14,907 nucleotides of DNA from Prevotella sp. CAG:924 (GCA_000431975.1 HF988429.1:1-14907), one strand, 5' to 3'; shown: positions 7,207-14,323, counted from the first letter of the stretch. The notes: a model not told the origin generated them from the sequence alone. Numbers and translations: made by a program.

Positions 7207-8592
7207 ATGAACAACTGTGAAGACCTCACACAAGGTAAAATAACAGCCACGCTGCTGCAATTCACCCTACCAATGATTGCAGGAGCAATGATGCAGCAAT
7301 GCTACAACATTGCCGACACCCTCATTGTCGGCCGCCTCATCGGTCCCGAGGCCCTGGCAGCGGTCGGCTCCGCCTATACCCTCATGGTGTTTATCACCTC
7401 CATCATCATTGGGCTATCCATGGGTAGCGGCACAGTGTTCTCACTGAAATTCGGCAGCAACGATCTGCCGGCATTACGCCGGAGCGTCTTCGCCTCACTG
7501 ATTCTCACTGGAGCCGTGACCCTGGCACTCAATGTGGCAGCCTATCTATGGACCGACGACATCCTGCGGCTGCTGAGTGTACCCGGCGATGTCTATCCAC
7601 TGATGCGCTGTTATCTTATCATCATTTTCAGTGGCATCATCCTTTCTTTTGTCTACAATTTCTGCGCCTCGCTGTTACGTTCAGTGGGCAACAGCCGCGC
7701 ACCCCTCTGGTTTCTGGCAGTATCGGTAGTACTCAATGTCCTGCTCGACCTCGTCTTCATTCTTCTCCTCCACCAGGGAGTGGAAGGAGCGGCGACAGCC
7801 ACCGTCGTCTCACAGGCCGTGGCAGCGGCAGGCATCGTGACATACATCATCAAGACCCATCCTGAACTACTGCCCAAAGCTGCCGATACAACAATCTACA
7901 AGGATACGATCCGCGAGATCGTCACCTTCTCCTCGCTGACCTGCGTACAACAGTCGGTGATGAATTTCGGCATTCTGATGGTGCAGGGACTGGTCAACAG
8001 TTTTGGCATGGCCGTCATGGCAGCCTTTGCGGCCGCTGTAAAGATTGACTCGTTCGCTTACATGCCCGTACAGGAGTTCGGCAATGCCTTCTCCACCTTT
8101 ATCGCCCAGAATTTCGGAGCTTCCAAGGCCGGCCGCATCCGCCGTGGCGTGAGACGTGCGCTGGTCATGACCATATTGTTTTCCATTGCCGTCTCTGCGA
8201 TAGTATTCATACTGGCCGAACCACTCATGACGATCTTTGTCGATCCCGGTCAGAAAGAGATCATAGCGATCGGGGCCGACTATCTGCGCATCGAAGGCGC
8301 GTTCTATGCCGGCATAGGCATCTTGTTTCTCCTCTACGGCTACTACCGCGCCATCCGGATGCCCGCCATGTCTGTGGTGCTCACCGTGCTGTCGCTCGGT
8401 CTGCGCGTGCTGCTCGCCTATCTGCTCGCAGCCGTACCCTCCATCGGAGTCAACGGTATATGGTGGTCCATCCCCATCGGATGGTTCATAGCCGACAGTG
8501 TAGGCATGCTTTATTATGGACACACGCTCCGGAAAATCTATACGCCACGGGGGATCCAGTTGCACAAGATGATGACCGGACACAGAGCATAA
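7207..8592 (+). CDS. MATE-family multidrug efflux transporter
   Basis: This is a 461-aa inner-membrane cation/drug antiporter of the MATE family (NorM/MepA-like). Two homologous halves, each with about six transmembrane helices, are visible. The N-half opens with LTQGKITATLLQFTLPMIAGAMMQ and then QQCYNIADTLIVGRLIG, the usual family signature. The second half begins near ELVTF-like sequence (IREIVTFSSLTCVQQSVMN) and carries GMAVMAAFAAAVKID and EFGNAFSTFIAQNFGA. The frame is open upstream to 6997, but the ATG at 7207 gives a normal length and sits just behind a promoter. The yjbQ-like gene follows after 79 bases. A decayed copy of the last 25 codons is found at 14625. The substrate cannot be told from sequence. 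Confidence 0.93.
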   Translation: MNNCEDLTQGKITATLLQFTLPMIAGAMMQQCYNIADTLIVGRLIGPEALAAVGSAYTLMVFITSIIIGLSMGSGTVFSLKFGSNDLPALRRSVFASLILTGAVTLALNVAAYLWTDDILRLLSVPGDVYPLMRCYLIIIFSGIILSFVYNFCASLLRSVGNSRAPLWFLAVSVVLNVLLDLVFILLLHQGVEGAATATVVSQAVAAAGIVTYIIKTHPELLPKAADTTIYKDTIREIVTFSSLTCVQQSVMNFGILMVQGLVNSFGMAVMAAFAAAVKIDSFAYMPVQEFGNAFSTFIAQNFGASKAGRIRRGVRRALVMTILFSIAVSAIVFILAEPLMTIFVDPGQKEIIAIGADYLRIEGAFYAGIGILFLLYGYYRAIRMPAMSVVLTVLSLGLRVLLAYLLAAVPSIGVNGIWWSIPIGWFIADSVGMLYYGHTLRKIYTPRGIQLHKMMTGHRA

Positions 8593-8671
8593 GCAACCCT
8601 GCCTGCTCTCGGACATCCCAACAGCCGTCTCCACACATATTTCTCTCTTCGCACTCAAAGACAACATAGAT

Positions 8672-9085
8672 ATGATCCAGCAAACCACTTTCTCACTTCA
8701 GCCGGCATCAGCCGGTTTCCATCTCGTCACAAGGGAAATCATGCGGCAACTTCCTGCACTGCCCAAGACGGGACTACTCCATCTCTTCATACAGCACACC
8801 TCGGCTGCCCTGACAATCAACGAGAACGCAGACCCGGATGTACGCATAGACATGAAGAACATCTTCGACCGTCTCGTGCGGGAGCGCGAGCCTTATTACC
8901 AACACACCCTCGAAGGTGACGACGACATGCCCGCACATGCCAAGACATCCCTCGTGGGGCCCTCGGTCACCATCCCCATTACCAACGGACAGCTCGCCCT
9001 GGGCACCTGGCAAGGTATCTACCTCTGTGAGTTCCGCCGGCATGGAGGTGCCCGCCGCATCGTGGCCACTATCATAGGTGAGTGA
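8672..9085 (+). CDS. YjbQ/UPF0047 family protein
   Basis: This is a 137-aa cytoplasmic protein of the UPF0047/YjbQ family, whose members form small beta-rich trimers. Some have weak thiamine-phosphate synthase activity, but the physiological role is unsettled. Conserved blocks are LHLFIQHTSAALTINENADPDV (36-57, interrupted here for length), the histidines H42 and H78, EGDDDMPAHAK (81-91) and GTWQGIYLCEFR (111-122). The length is normal. The gene lies 79 bases downstream of the MATE gene in the same direction, probably as a two-gene unit. A decayed copy of its C-terminal part lies at 14715-14783. Confidence 0.92.
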   Translation: MIQQTTFSLQPASAGFHLVTREIMRQLPALPKTGLLHLFIQHTSAALTINENADPDVRIDMKNIFDRLVREREPYYQHTLEGDDDMPAHAKTSLVGPSVTIPITNGQLALGTWQGIYLCEFRRHGGARRIVATIIGE

Positions 9086-9153
9086 TTCTACAAAAACCAA
9101 TGGACTCTCTCTGCGCCTGTCGGTTAGAAAGTTCGCAACCGAATATTATAAAC

Positions 9154-9175
9154 TGAAGTTTCGCAAGTGCCTAAG
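9154..9175 (+). repeat. Left terminal inverted repeat of the IS
   Basis: The sequence reads AAGTTTCGCAAGTGCCTAAG in its core and pairs in inverted orientation with 10698-10719. A further TTCGCAA copy occurs outside it at 9132-9138. Confidence 0.55.
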
Positions 9176-9239
9176 CAGATGCATAATTTAACGTAATTTT
9201 GGAATAAAAATGGGTTGAAGTTTGAATAACTCATTGAAA

Positions 9240-10697
9240 ATGAGTAACTTCATAATCGCCAAAAAAATGAAGTTCAAACCTCAAAGTCATAAGCAAAGAT
9301 ACAAATATTTTATCAGATCTAAGAAGTTTTTCTCAAAAGATAACAACCGTGCAATTAACAGCATTATGAGCGTGATGGAGCACATAAACATACGTCCAAA
9401 ACAGCTGGGGGCTGAGAAACGTGAGAACTGCAAGTTTACCAACCTGCAGGTCCTGACACTGCTCATCCTCATGCCGTTCTTCCTGGTCAAGAATGTTAGC
9501 CGATACCTTGACTCAGGATTACGCAATCTGTTTGTTTGTGAAAAGGACATGTTCTATCGTTTTATGAATAATGGAAACATCAAATGGCGCCGGCTGCTCT
9601 ATTCAATGAACAGACAGCTGATCAAGAAAATCAACCGTGAGACAGAGAGCAATCACGACAAGCCCGTATGCCTGATCATCTATGACACGGACGCTCCCAA
9701 GACGGGAAGGAAGTGCGAGCTTATCGGCCGCATATACTCTCATGTGACCCACAAGAGTCTACTTGGCTTCAAGTGCCTTACCCTTTTGCTTTCCGACGGC
9801 GTAAGCCAGCTGATGCTTGACTTCTCCCTCCATGGCGAGGAATACAAGAATGTTGACAGAAAGCAGGGACTTACGAAGGCTGAGCAGGCAGCACAGTTCA
9901 GTGAGAATCATGACGGGCAGGCCATCAAGGAGCGGACGGACGAATACTTGATGAAGAAGACGGACAAAGCCATAAAGCGCGGCATCCGTTTTGACTATCT
10001 TCTCGTGGACAGCTGGTTCACCAACTCCGACTTCGTTAAGCTCATCACAAGCCGTCATATCCACTGCAACCTTATCGGCATGATCAAAATCGGCAAGACC
10101 AGATACCAGACTGAATACGGGAACCTTACCGCCAAGGAAATCATCAGAAAGCTCCATGCCAAGAAACTCTGCAAGCACAGCAACACCCTCAGGTGCACAT
10201 ACTGCACTATAGACGCAAAGTTCGCCGGAACGACAGTACAGCTCTTCTTCTGCAAGCGGGGCCGCAAGGGACAATGGAACGGGCTTCTTACAACTGACCT
10301 TAGCCTCGGCTTCCTTCAGGCTTACAGGACTTACTCCATGAGATGGGCCACAGAAGTCGCATATCACGACATGAAGGGACTGCTCAATCTGGGAAAATGC
10401 CAGTCGGTTCACTTCTCCGCACAGATTGCAAGCTTCACTCTCACGATGATGCAGTACAACATACTGTGTACCGTGAAGAGGTTCGAGTCCTATGAGAGCA
10501 TCGGAGGAATCTTTAGGGAAGTCTCCTCCGAAACCCTTGAGCTGTCTGTTCCTGACAAGATATGGAAACTTATACTGGACACCATTCTTGCCATTGAAGA
10601 GCTTGTCTCTGCAGATGCATGCGGACTTCTTTCGGCACTTATTAGTGAAAATCCCAAGTCCCATCAATTATCGAATATTTATAAACTCGCATCGTGA
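9240..10697 (+). CDS. IS4-family DDE transposase
   Basis: This transposase has 485 aa from the ATG at 9240; a TTG six codons earlier (9222) and an ATG at 9267 are other options. It cuts and joins the IS ends. The RNase H-like DDE triad is visible: D149 in IIYDTDAPKTG, D257 in LLVDSWFTN, and E372 in the IS4 signature YSMRWATEVAYHDMK. That signature fits Y-x2-R-x3-E-x6-K exactly (Y365, R368, E372, K379). The frame is uninterrupted and the length fits the family, so the enzyme may still be active. The N-terminal part (about 1-130) is basic and helical and would bind the IS ends. Confidence 0.92.
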   Translation: MSNFIIAKKMKFKPQSHKQRYKYFIRSKKFFSKDNNRAINSIMSVMEHINIRPKQLGAEKRENCKFTNLQVLTLLILMPFFLVKNVSRYLDSGLRNLFVCEKDMFYRFMNNGNIKWRRLLYSMNRQLIKKINRETESNHDKPVCLIIYDTDAPKTGRKCELIGRIYSHVTHKSLLGFKCLTLLLSDGVSQLMLDFSLHGEEYKNVDRKQGLTKAEQAAQFSENHDGQAIKERTDEYLMKKTDKAIKRGIRFDYLLVDSWFTNSDFVKLITSRHIHCNLIGMIKIGKTRYQTEYGNLTAKEIIRKLHAKKLCKHSNTLRCTYCTIDAKFAGTTVQLFFCKRGRKGQWNGLLTTDLSLGFLQAYRTYSMRWATEVAYHDMKGLLNLGKCQSVHFSAQIASFTLTMMQYNILCTVKRFESYESIGGIFREVSSETLELSVPDKIWKLILDTILAIEELVSADACGLLSALISENPKSHQLSNIYKLAS

Positions 10698-10719
10698 TTT
10701 ATTCATTTGCGGAATTTGA
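10698..10719 (-). repeat. Right terminal inverted repeat of the IS
   Basis: Read on the minus strand this is TTCAAATTCCGCAAATGAAT-like sequence and aligns with the left repeat. It begins one base after the transposase stop codon and ends 17 bases before the start codon of the WYL gene. Confidence 0.55.
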
Positions 10720-10736
10720 ATCAATTACATATAAGT

Positions 10737-11660
10737 ATGGCAAGATCATCAATGGCAATATATGTCTGGCTTATCAACCTGCTGGATAGTAAGAGCAAGA
10801 TGACATTAAAGGAGATATCCCAAGCATGGTCAAGGTCTTCTTTGTCTTTCGGAGAAGAACTTCCACGAAGCACGTTCAACTACAATAGGAATGCAATAAG
10901 AGAAATCTTGGGTATAAACATCGTTTATGACAAAAAGAGCAGGAAGTATTCCCTCAAACAAGACTCCTTATCATCAGAAGCTGCGAAAGACTGGTTGATA
11001 GACTCATTTACGACTTTCAATCAGCTGACAATGAACAGAAGCCTTGAGAACCGTATTATTTTTGAGAGTGTGCCATCCGGGCGTGAATATCTTTCAGACA
11101 TTATTGATGCCATGAAAGAAAATGAGGTGCTGGATATTACATATAAAGGCTTCTACAGCGAGACACTCCCAAAAGAATATGCCTTCATGCCTTATGGAAT
11201 GAGGATATTCCGCAGCAGGTGGTATGTGATTGGAGCGAAAGAAAATACGCAATCTGTCTTCTCTCTGGGTCTTGACCGCATAATAGACCTGAAGCATACC
11301 GGCAGAAAGTTCGTCCTGCCGAAGAATTTCTCCCTAGAGAAATACTATAAGGATTGCGCAGGGGTGATAGCAGACCGCAACGTACCGGTCAGGCATATTG
11401 TCCTAAATGTCAAGAAGCCTTCCACTCAAAAATATCTTATCAGTCTCCCGCTTCATCAGTCACAGCAGGTTAAGGTCAATAAGGACAACAGCTGTGACTT
11501 CTCTTACGATGTAAGGCCCACCTTTGACTTCCTGCAGTCCATCATGATGCTCGGCGACGACGTGGAGGTTGTCAGCCCTGCTGACGTAAGAGCAGACATT
11601 CGTGAGAAAGCCAAGAATGTTGTCAAGCTGTATGAAGGAAAGCAGGCTACCAAGGGGTAA
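10737..11660 (+). CDS. WYL-domain transcriptional regulator
   Basis: This is a 307-aa predicted DNA-binding regulator. Residues of about 1-75 form a winged-helix-like domain ending in VYDKKSRKYSL. A WYL domain follows (about 115-200), with ITYKGFYSE, KEYAFMPYGMRIFRSRWYVIGA and FSLGLDRI; RWYVIG (161-166) replaces the classic WYL. The C-terminal WCX extension (about 220-300) shows VRPTFDFLQSIMMLGDDVEVV. WYL domains sense small ligands or nucleic acid and often control phage-defence or DNA-damage genes. The ATG at 10737 is preferred over an in-frame TTG at 10707, which lies inside the IS inverted repeat. The IS end sits directly upstream, so the native promoter has probably been separated or replaced. 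It converges on the UDG-like gene. Confidence 0.88.
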   Translation: MARSSMAIYVWLINLLDSKSKMTLKEISQAWSRSSLSFGEELPRSTFNYNRNAIREILGINIVYDKKSRKYSLKQDSLSSEAAKDWLIDSFTTFNQLTMNRSLENRIIFESVPSGREYLSDIIDAMKENEVLDITYKGFYSETLPKEYAFMPYGMRIFRSRWYVIGAKENTQSVFSLGLDRIIDLKHTGRKFVLPKNFSLEKYYKDCAGVIADRNVPVRHIVLNVKKPSTQKYLISLPLHQSQQVKVNKDNSCDFSYDVRPTFDFLQSIMMLGDDVEVVSPADVRADIREKAKNVVKLYEGKQATKG

Positions 11661-11672
11661 CTTGCTTTCCTT
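11635..11672. terminator. Hairpin terminator shared by the convergent WYL and UDG-like genes
   Basis: AAGGAAAGCA (11635-11644) pairs perfectly with TGCTTTCCTT (11663-11672), and TACC/GGTA continues the stem inside after a 3x3 internal loop. The WYL stop codon (11658-11660) lies within the hairpin. There is no long T-run, so the strength as an intrinsic terminator is uncertain. Confidence 0.65.
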
Positions 11673-11692
11673 GAGATTCATTAGGCTGTATG

Positions 11693-12385
11693 TCAAATCA
11701 CGTTGACGATGGTCGACAACACTTGCTCATACCATTCGGAGCAACGCTGCCCAAATCCAGGGTGATAGGTCCTGAATGCTAGCGGCAGGCCATCAGCAGA
11801 GACCCTGGCCAGCTCCCTCGTTTCATAGCCTTCAACCGGCGAGAAACTGGCGTTGGGGAATTTTTGTCTGATGTCATTGTCATAGTCTGGACCAGTAAGG
11901 AAGATGCACGCATCCGGTTGCACTATTCTCATCTCATCCCTCAAGACATTAAAATATTTATTCTCGAGCCGAGTCACCAAGCCATCGGGACGGCCATTGC
12001 CGTCGCCCTTTCCAAATTTGTTGATATTATTTACGACAACGGAATGATTGTATGGCGTGTCGTCGCCGTTAATCATCTTGTTGATAATCTCGACGTATTT
12101 CCAGAAAGGGGTATGATAGTTACTGCCGTAGTCGAAGTCTTTGTATGTAGTTATTACCTCATCGACATCCTGTCCGCTCCTGACGCAAATGTCATTCCAT
12201 CCGTTGGTTTCCTGCCCGATGATCATAACCTTCTTCGCGGCTTTAAGATACTCGTCTTCCCAAATATGAATAAGGTAAGGCGCCGTGTAGTTTCTAATGT
12301 TATGGCTTTCAAGCTGACCATACATTTTATTCAGACCATCAATATGGTTGACATACAGTTCTCTAAGTTGTTTGTTAATACTCAA
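11693..12385 (-). CDS. Uracil-DNA-glycosylase-fold-like protein
   Basis: This is a 230-aa soluble protein. KVMIIGQETNGW (52-63) resembles the N-terminal active-site loop of the uracil-DNA glycosylase superfamily, and TYHPGF (206-211) near the C-terminus resembles its HPS/HPG loop. Between them lie FWKYVEIINKMI (94-105), VVVNNINKFGKGD (116-128) and DACIFLTGPDYD (158-169), consistent with the alternating beta/alpha fold. The usual catalytic Asp of GQDPY is Glu here, and I cannot say that it acts on uracil. Base removal from damaged or foreign modified DNA is a possible role. The start at 12385 is TTG; the first ATG is residue 21, which would trim a conserved-looking N-terminus. The IS30 remnant separates it from the upstream operon on the same strand. 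Confidence 0.6.
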   Translation of the reverse strand: MSINKQLRELYVNHIDGLNKMYGQLESHNIRNYTAPYLIHIWEDEYLKAAKKVMIIGQETNGWNDICVRSGQDVDEVITTYKDFDYGSNYHTPFWKYVEIINKMINGDDTPYNHSVVVNNINKFGKGDGNGRPDGLVTRLENKYFNVLRDEMRIVQPDACIFLTGPDYDNDIRQKFPNASFSPVEGYETRELARVSADGLPLAFRTYHPGFGQRCSEWYEQVLSTIVNVI

Positions 12386-12421
12386 TTTTACTATTTTAAT
12401 TATTAATTATGGCGGAGTTCA

Positions 12422-12520
12422 TTAGCAAGTGCAAATTTGCGAAGTCTTTTTGTAAACGACTTCATCTGGAGTGAGGAAATTAAGTTTTTCTCTTGATCTT
12501 GCGTTAATTGTTTCTTCGTA
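12422..12520 (-). pseudogene. 3' remnant of an IS30-type transposase
   Basis: In one minus-strand frame 32 residues and a TAA stop read YEETINARSREKLNFLTPDE and onward to CTC. The N-A-R-x-R-E-K-L-N-F-L-T-P-x-E pattern matches the C-terminal end of IS30-family transposases (usually NNRPRK-LGF-TP-E). A stop codon lies directly upstream in frame, and the rest of the transposase is gone. It sits two bases after the 157-aa gene's stop region, so it may have replaced that gene's original 3' end. The repeats of the former element are not recognisable. Confidence 0.65.
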
Positions 12521-12525
12521 TCATC

Positions 12526-12999
12526 TTAATTTTTTGCACCTATGTTGGACTTGCCTATATTGCCACTCTCTAATCCGCCCAATGCAACGACAAGACGGAT
12601 TTCATCATTCGGCATATCGACAGGCTTATACCACCAGTTGAATCTTTCACTAAAGCAATCGGCAAACTCCGTCAATGCCTCCAACTCATACATGATCAAC
12701 GTATCCTTGTTGGAAAGGATATAGAAGAACACCTCCTTTGCTTTGAATACCTCTCCCGTCTTGAAAATGTCATACTTGCCCAGTTCCTGCAAAGCCATCT
12801 TTATCCTGTCTCTTTTCCCTCTCACAGTAACATCGATGATAAAGGGGTGGACAGAATGAATAAGCTTGTCAAAGAATAGACAATCATCGTCGTCTTCCCT
12901 GATGTCATTGAACAAGTATTTGATACTCTCAACCTCTTTGGATTGAAGACCTGACATAGGTGCCAGGCTGATGACCTTTGACGTTATCTCATTTTCCAT
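12526..12999 (-). CDS. Unrecognised protein, paralog of the upstream 200-aa gene
   Basis: This is a 157-aa soluble protein with no family I recognise. It is clearly homologous to the 200-aa protein upstream. Both share an N-terminal V-(IV)-SL(AS)P block, HPFIIDVTV at 51-59 (NPMFIDVSV in the partner), KYDIFK at 75-80 (RYDVFK), and the C-terminal block VDMPNDEIRLVVALGGL at 127-143. The acidic run REDDDDC at about 34-40 is specific to this copy. After GGL only 14 residues remain, against 57 in the partner, and the IS30 remnant begins at once, so the tail may be truncated. The gap to the partner is 13 bases. ATG start at 12999, preceded by an A/T-rich leader. Confidence 0.75.
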   Translation of the reverse strand: MENEITSKVISLAPMSGLQSKEVESIKYLFNDIREDDDDCLFFDKLIHSVHPFIIDVTVRGKRDRIKMALQELGKYDIFKTGEVFKAKEVFFYILSNKDTLIMYELEALTEFADCFSERFNWWYKPVDMPNDEIRLVVALGGLESGNIGKSNIGAKN

Positions 13000-13012
13000 T
13001 TTTCTTAATTAA

Positions 13013-13615
13013 TTAACTAATAATCAACAAATTAACTTCTATTTTTGCATTGCGATGGGATCCTTTGTGCGGATGCCTGGTAACCATCTTGTCCGATGTT
13101 GGGGTGAAGGATTTCTTTCTCAGCCTGGTATTGAGCCCAGTTTTTTCTGCATGCGTCGAAACCTTCTCTGTACAATCATTTTTCCTCAAGCCTCCCAAGG
13201 CTATTATCAGTCGGATTTCATCGTCCGGCATATCGAAGGCCTCTTTATACACATAAGGCGTATGGGGGAATCGCTTTTTGAAGAAGCGCAGGTCACTAAT
13301 AGCCTTGTAGTCGGCTCCGTTTGCCACAACAATGAAAAGACCTGCTTCCGCATGAAAGGCAGCCTTTGACTTAAAGACATCATACCTAAAAAGCTCATCC
13401 ATAATCTTCTCAATCTTGTTACGTTGGCTGTGAACAGAAACGTCTATGAACATAGGGTTCTTTGACATAAGAATCTTGCAAAAGACGTTCATCTTGTCAT
13501 TGGCTATGCCCTTGAGCAAACTGGCAATGCTCAGAATGTCAGAACTTTGATACTCTTGTAATGGCGAAAGACTTACCACATTCGATGCAACAATACTGTT
13601 TAATTCCTTCTTCAT
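13013..13615 (-). CDS. Unrecognised protein, first of two tandem paralogs
   Basis: This is a 200-aa soluble protein of unknown family. Residues 1-143 align along their whole length with the 157-aa neighbour, and the best conserved block DMPDDEIRLIIALGGL occupies residues 128-143 in both. Other shared points are MFIDVSV (55-61), RYDVFK (77-82) and alternating hydrophobic strands (AGLFIVVANG, 91-100), which suggest a small alpha/beta domain. The tail after 143 is basic and polar (RLRKK, HPHKGSHRNAK) and could bind nucleic acid or membrane; this is speculative. The start codon overlaps the stop of the membrane gene upstream as ATGA, so translation is probably coupled. Confidence 0.75.
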   Translation of the reverse strand: MKKELNSIVASNVVSLSPLQEYQSSDILSIASLLKGIANDKMNVFCKILMSKNPMFIDVSVHSQRNKIEKIMDELFRYDVFKSKAAFHAEAGLFIVVANGADYKAISDLRFFKKRFPHTPYVYKEAFDMPDDEIRLIIALGGLRKNDCTEKVSTHAEKTGLNTRLRKKSFTPTSDKMVTRHPHKGSHRNAKIEVNLLIIS

Positions 13616-14028
13616 AACTTCTCTATATAATGATTAACAATAGAATCTACAGATAAATATATGTACCAATCGGTTACGGCTATGACAGCCATATAATATA
13701 ATGATAACAGTGAGCTCGAGAGCTTACCACGGATCAAGCAACTAAGGAAGTGAAAGGTACTGTCAGCCAGCAGCATACATCCAAGCGATATAGTACCAAC
13801 CCATATCCATTGGTTCAGCAAGCTGGCATTGAGACAGACAAGCCCCATGCAGAGAGCAAACCATGGCAGGCGTAAGGCCGACCAGTGATAACCATTCCTT
13901 GTACTAATCTGTTCACAACTGCTTTCAGTAGCCAGCTTGCTTTCTTCATTGTCACTACTCGGGCAATCTTTCTTACACATGACAGAGGCTTGTGCCTTTG
14001 TACAGTTCATTGATTTTTCTTGTTCCAT
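13612..14028 (-). CDS. Three-helix membrane protein of unknown function
   Basis: This is a 138-aa protein. The first 48 residues are hydrophilic with five cysteines (C9, C18, C22, C38 and nearby), followed by about three transmembrane segments: roughly 52-70 (LPWFALCMGLVCLNA), 73-96 (WIWVGTISLGCMLLADSTF) and 105-127 (LLSLYYMAVIAVTDWYIYL). No family is recognised. Its stop overlaps the start of the 200-aa gene by four bases (ATGA), so it is in one operon with the tandem paralogs. Two tiny membrane proteins precede it. A membrane partner for the soluble paralogs is a reasonable guess. Confidence 0.75.
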   Translation of the reverse strand: MEQEKSMNCTKAQASVMCKKDCPSSDNEESKLATESSCEQISTRNGYHWSALRLPWFALCMGLVCLNASLLNQWIWVGTISLGCMLLADSTFHFLSCLIRGKLSSSLLSLYYMAVIAVTDWYIYLSVDSIVNHYIEKL

Positions 14029-14032
14029 AATG

Positions 14033-14160
14033 CTAAATATTTATGTCGATATGCTCTATTGTTCGTTTCATCCCTGCTATTGCAAGCAATAGGAAGAGAA
14101 GCACGGCCGCTATGCTCTTGCAGTAAAATCGCCTATTGTCCTTCCTCGACTATCGGTCAT
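14033..14160 (-). pseudogene. Tiny single-helix membrane protein with a broken frame
   Basis: Between the 47-aa gene and the 138-aa gene, one frame (14149-14033) reads 38 residues ending in a strong hydrophobic helix, SIAAVLLFLLLAIAG, followed by a polar tail and TAG. This frame follows the 47-aa gene's TAG directly and has no ATG before the helix. A coupled ATG at 14160 overlaps the 47-aa stop but opens another frame, MTDSRGRTIGDFTARA, that stops after 16 codons. A single -1 shift near the TTTT at about 14142 would join the two into a protein of roughly 42 aa. It may be a frameshifted gene, a GTG-started peptide (14104), or amber read-through. Confidence 0.4.
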
Positions 14161-14293
14161 GAAAGGCGTTGTAGTAATCTTCACAGAGCTTTACCGCTGC
14201 CATTACACCTATAATCCCTATCGCTGCCATAAAGCAGTTGTCCCACTGAGTCCAAGGCTCAGGTAATGAGATCCAATATTTACTTGCTTCCAT
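14150..14293 (-). CDS. 47-aa single-pass membrane protein, first gene of the unknown operon
   Basis: An ATG at 14293 opens 47 codons to TAG. The N-terminal third is aromatic and polar (MEASKYWISLPEPWTQWDN), a hydrophobic helix follows (about 20-36, CFMAAIGIIGVMAAVKL), and the C-terminus is charged (CEDYYNAFHDR). The composition looks like a genuine small membrane protein. A TATCTTTG promoter element lies about 25 bases upstream, which supports it as the first gene of the operon. Function unknown; tiny membrane peptides can be holins, toxins or subunits of larger complexes. Confidence 0.55.
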   Translation of the reverse strand: MEASKYWISLPEPWTQWDNCFMAAIGIIGVMAAVKLCEDYYNAFHDR

Positions 14294-14315
14294 ATCTAAT
14301 TAATATTTATCGCTG

Positions 14316-14323
14316 CAAAGATA
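14316..14323 (-). promoter_or_regulatory. -7 element of the minus-strand operon promoter
   Basis: TATCTTTG on the minus strand fits TAnnTTTG and lies about 23 bases before the 47-aa gene's ATG. No exact TTTG is found at -33. It is divergent from the promoter at 14424. Confidence 0.5.

Larger units (their letters stand above)
9154..10719 (+). mobile_element. IS4-type insertion sequence
   Basis: This element carries a single DDE transposase gene flanked by imperfect terminal inverted repeats. The left repeat (9154-9175) and right repeat (10698-10719) agree at 15 of 22 positions, with a shared core CGCAARTG. The right repeat starts directly after the transposase stop codon. No clean target duplication is seen outside these limits, so the exact ends may be off by some bases or the element may be old. 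It lies between yjbQ and the WYL regulator. Confidence 0.65.

Noticed and set aside
7867..8688. 273-codon open frame antisense to the MATE gene
   Set aside because: It mirrors the MATE coding strand, has no domain and is explained as a shadow of a GC-rich gene.
9759..10667. 302-codon open frame antisense to the transposase
   Set aside because: The sense strand has an intact DDE transposase with all catalytic residues; the antisense frame has no recognisable motif.
12422..12460. TTCGCAA-containing sequence at 12437-12455 as a second right end of the IS4 element, making a 3.3-kb transposon with WYL and UDG-like cargo
   Set aside because: This stretch is better explained as the 3' coding end of the IS30 remnant, and the right repeat next to the transposase stop fits better.
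13612..14028. Homology between the 138-aa and the 140-aa (2017-2439) membrane proteins
   Set aside because: Only ADST and a few hydrophobic positions agree; this is within chance for two small membrane proteins.
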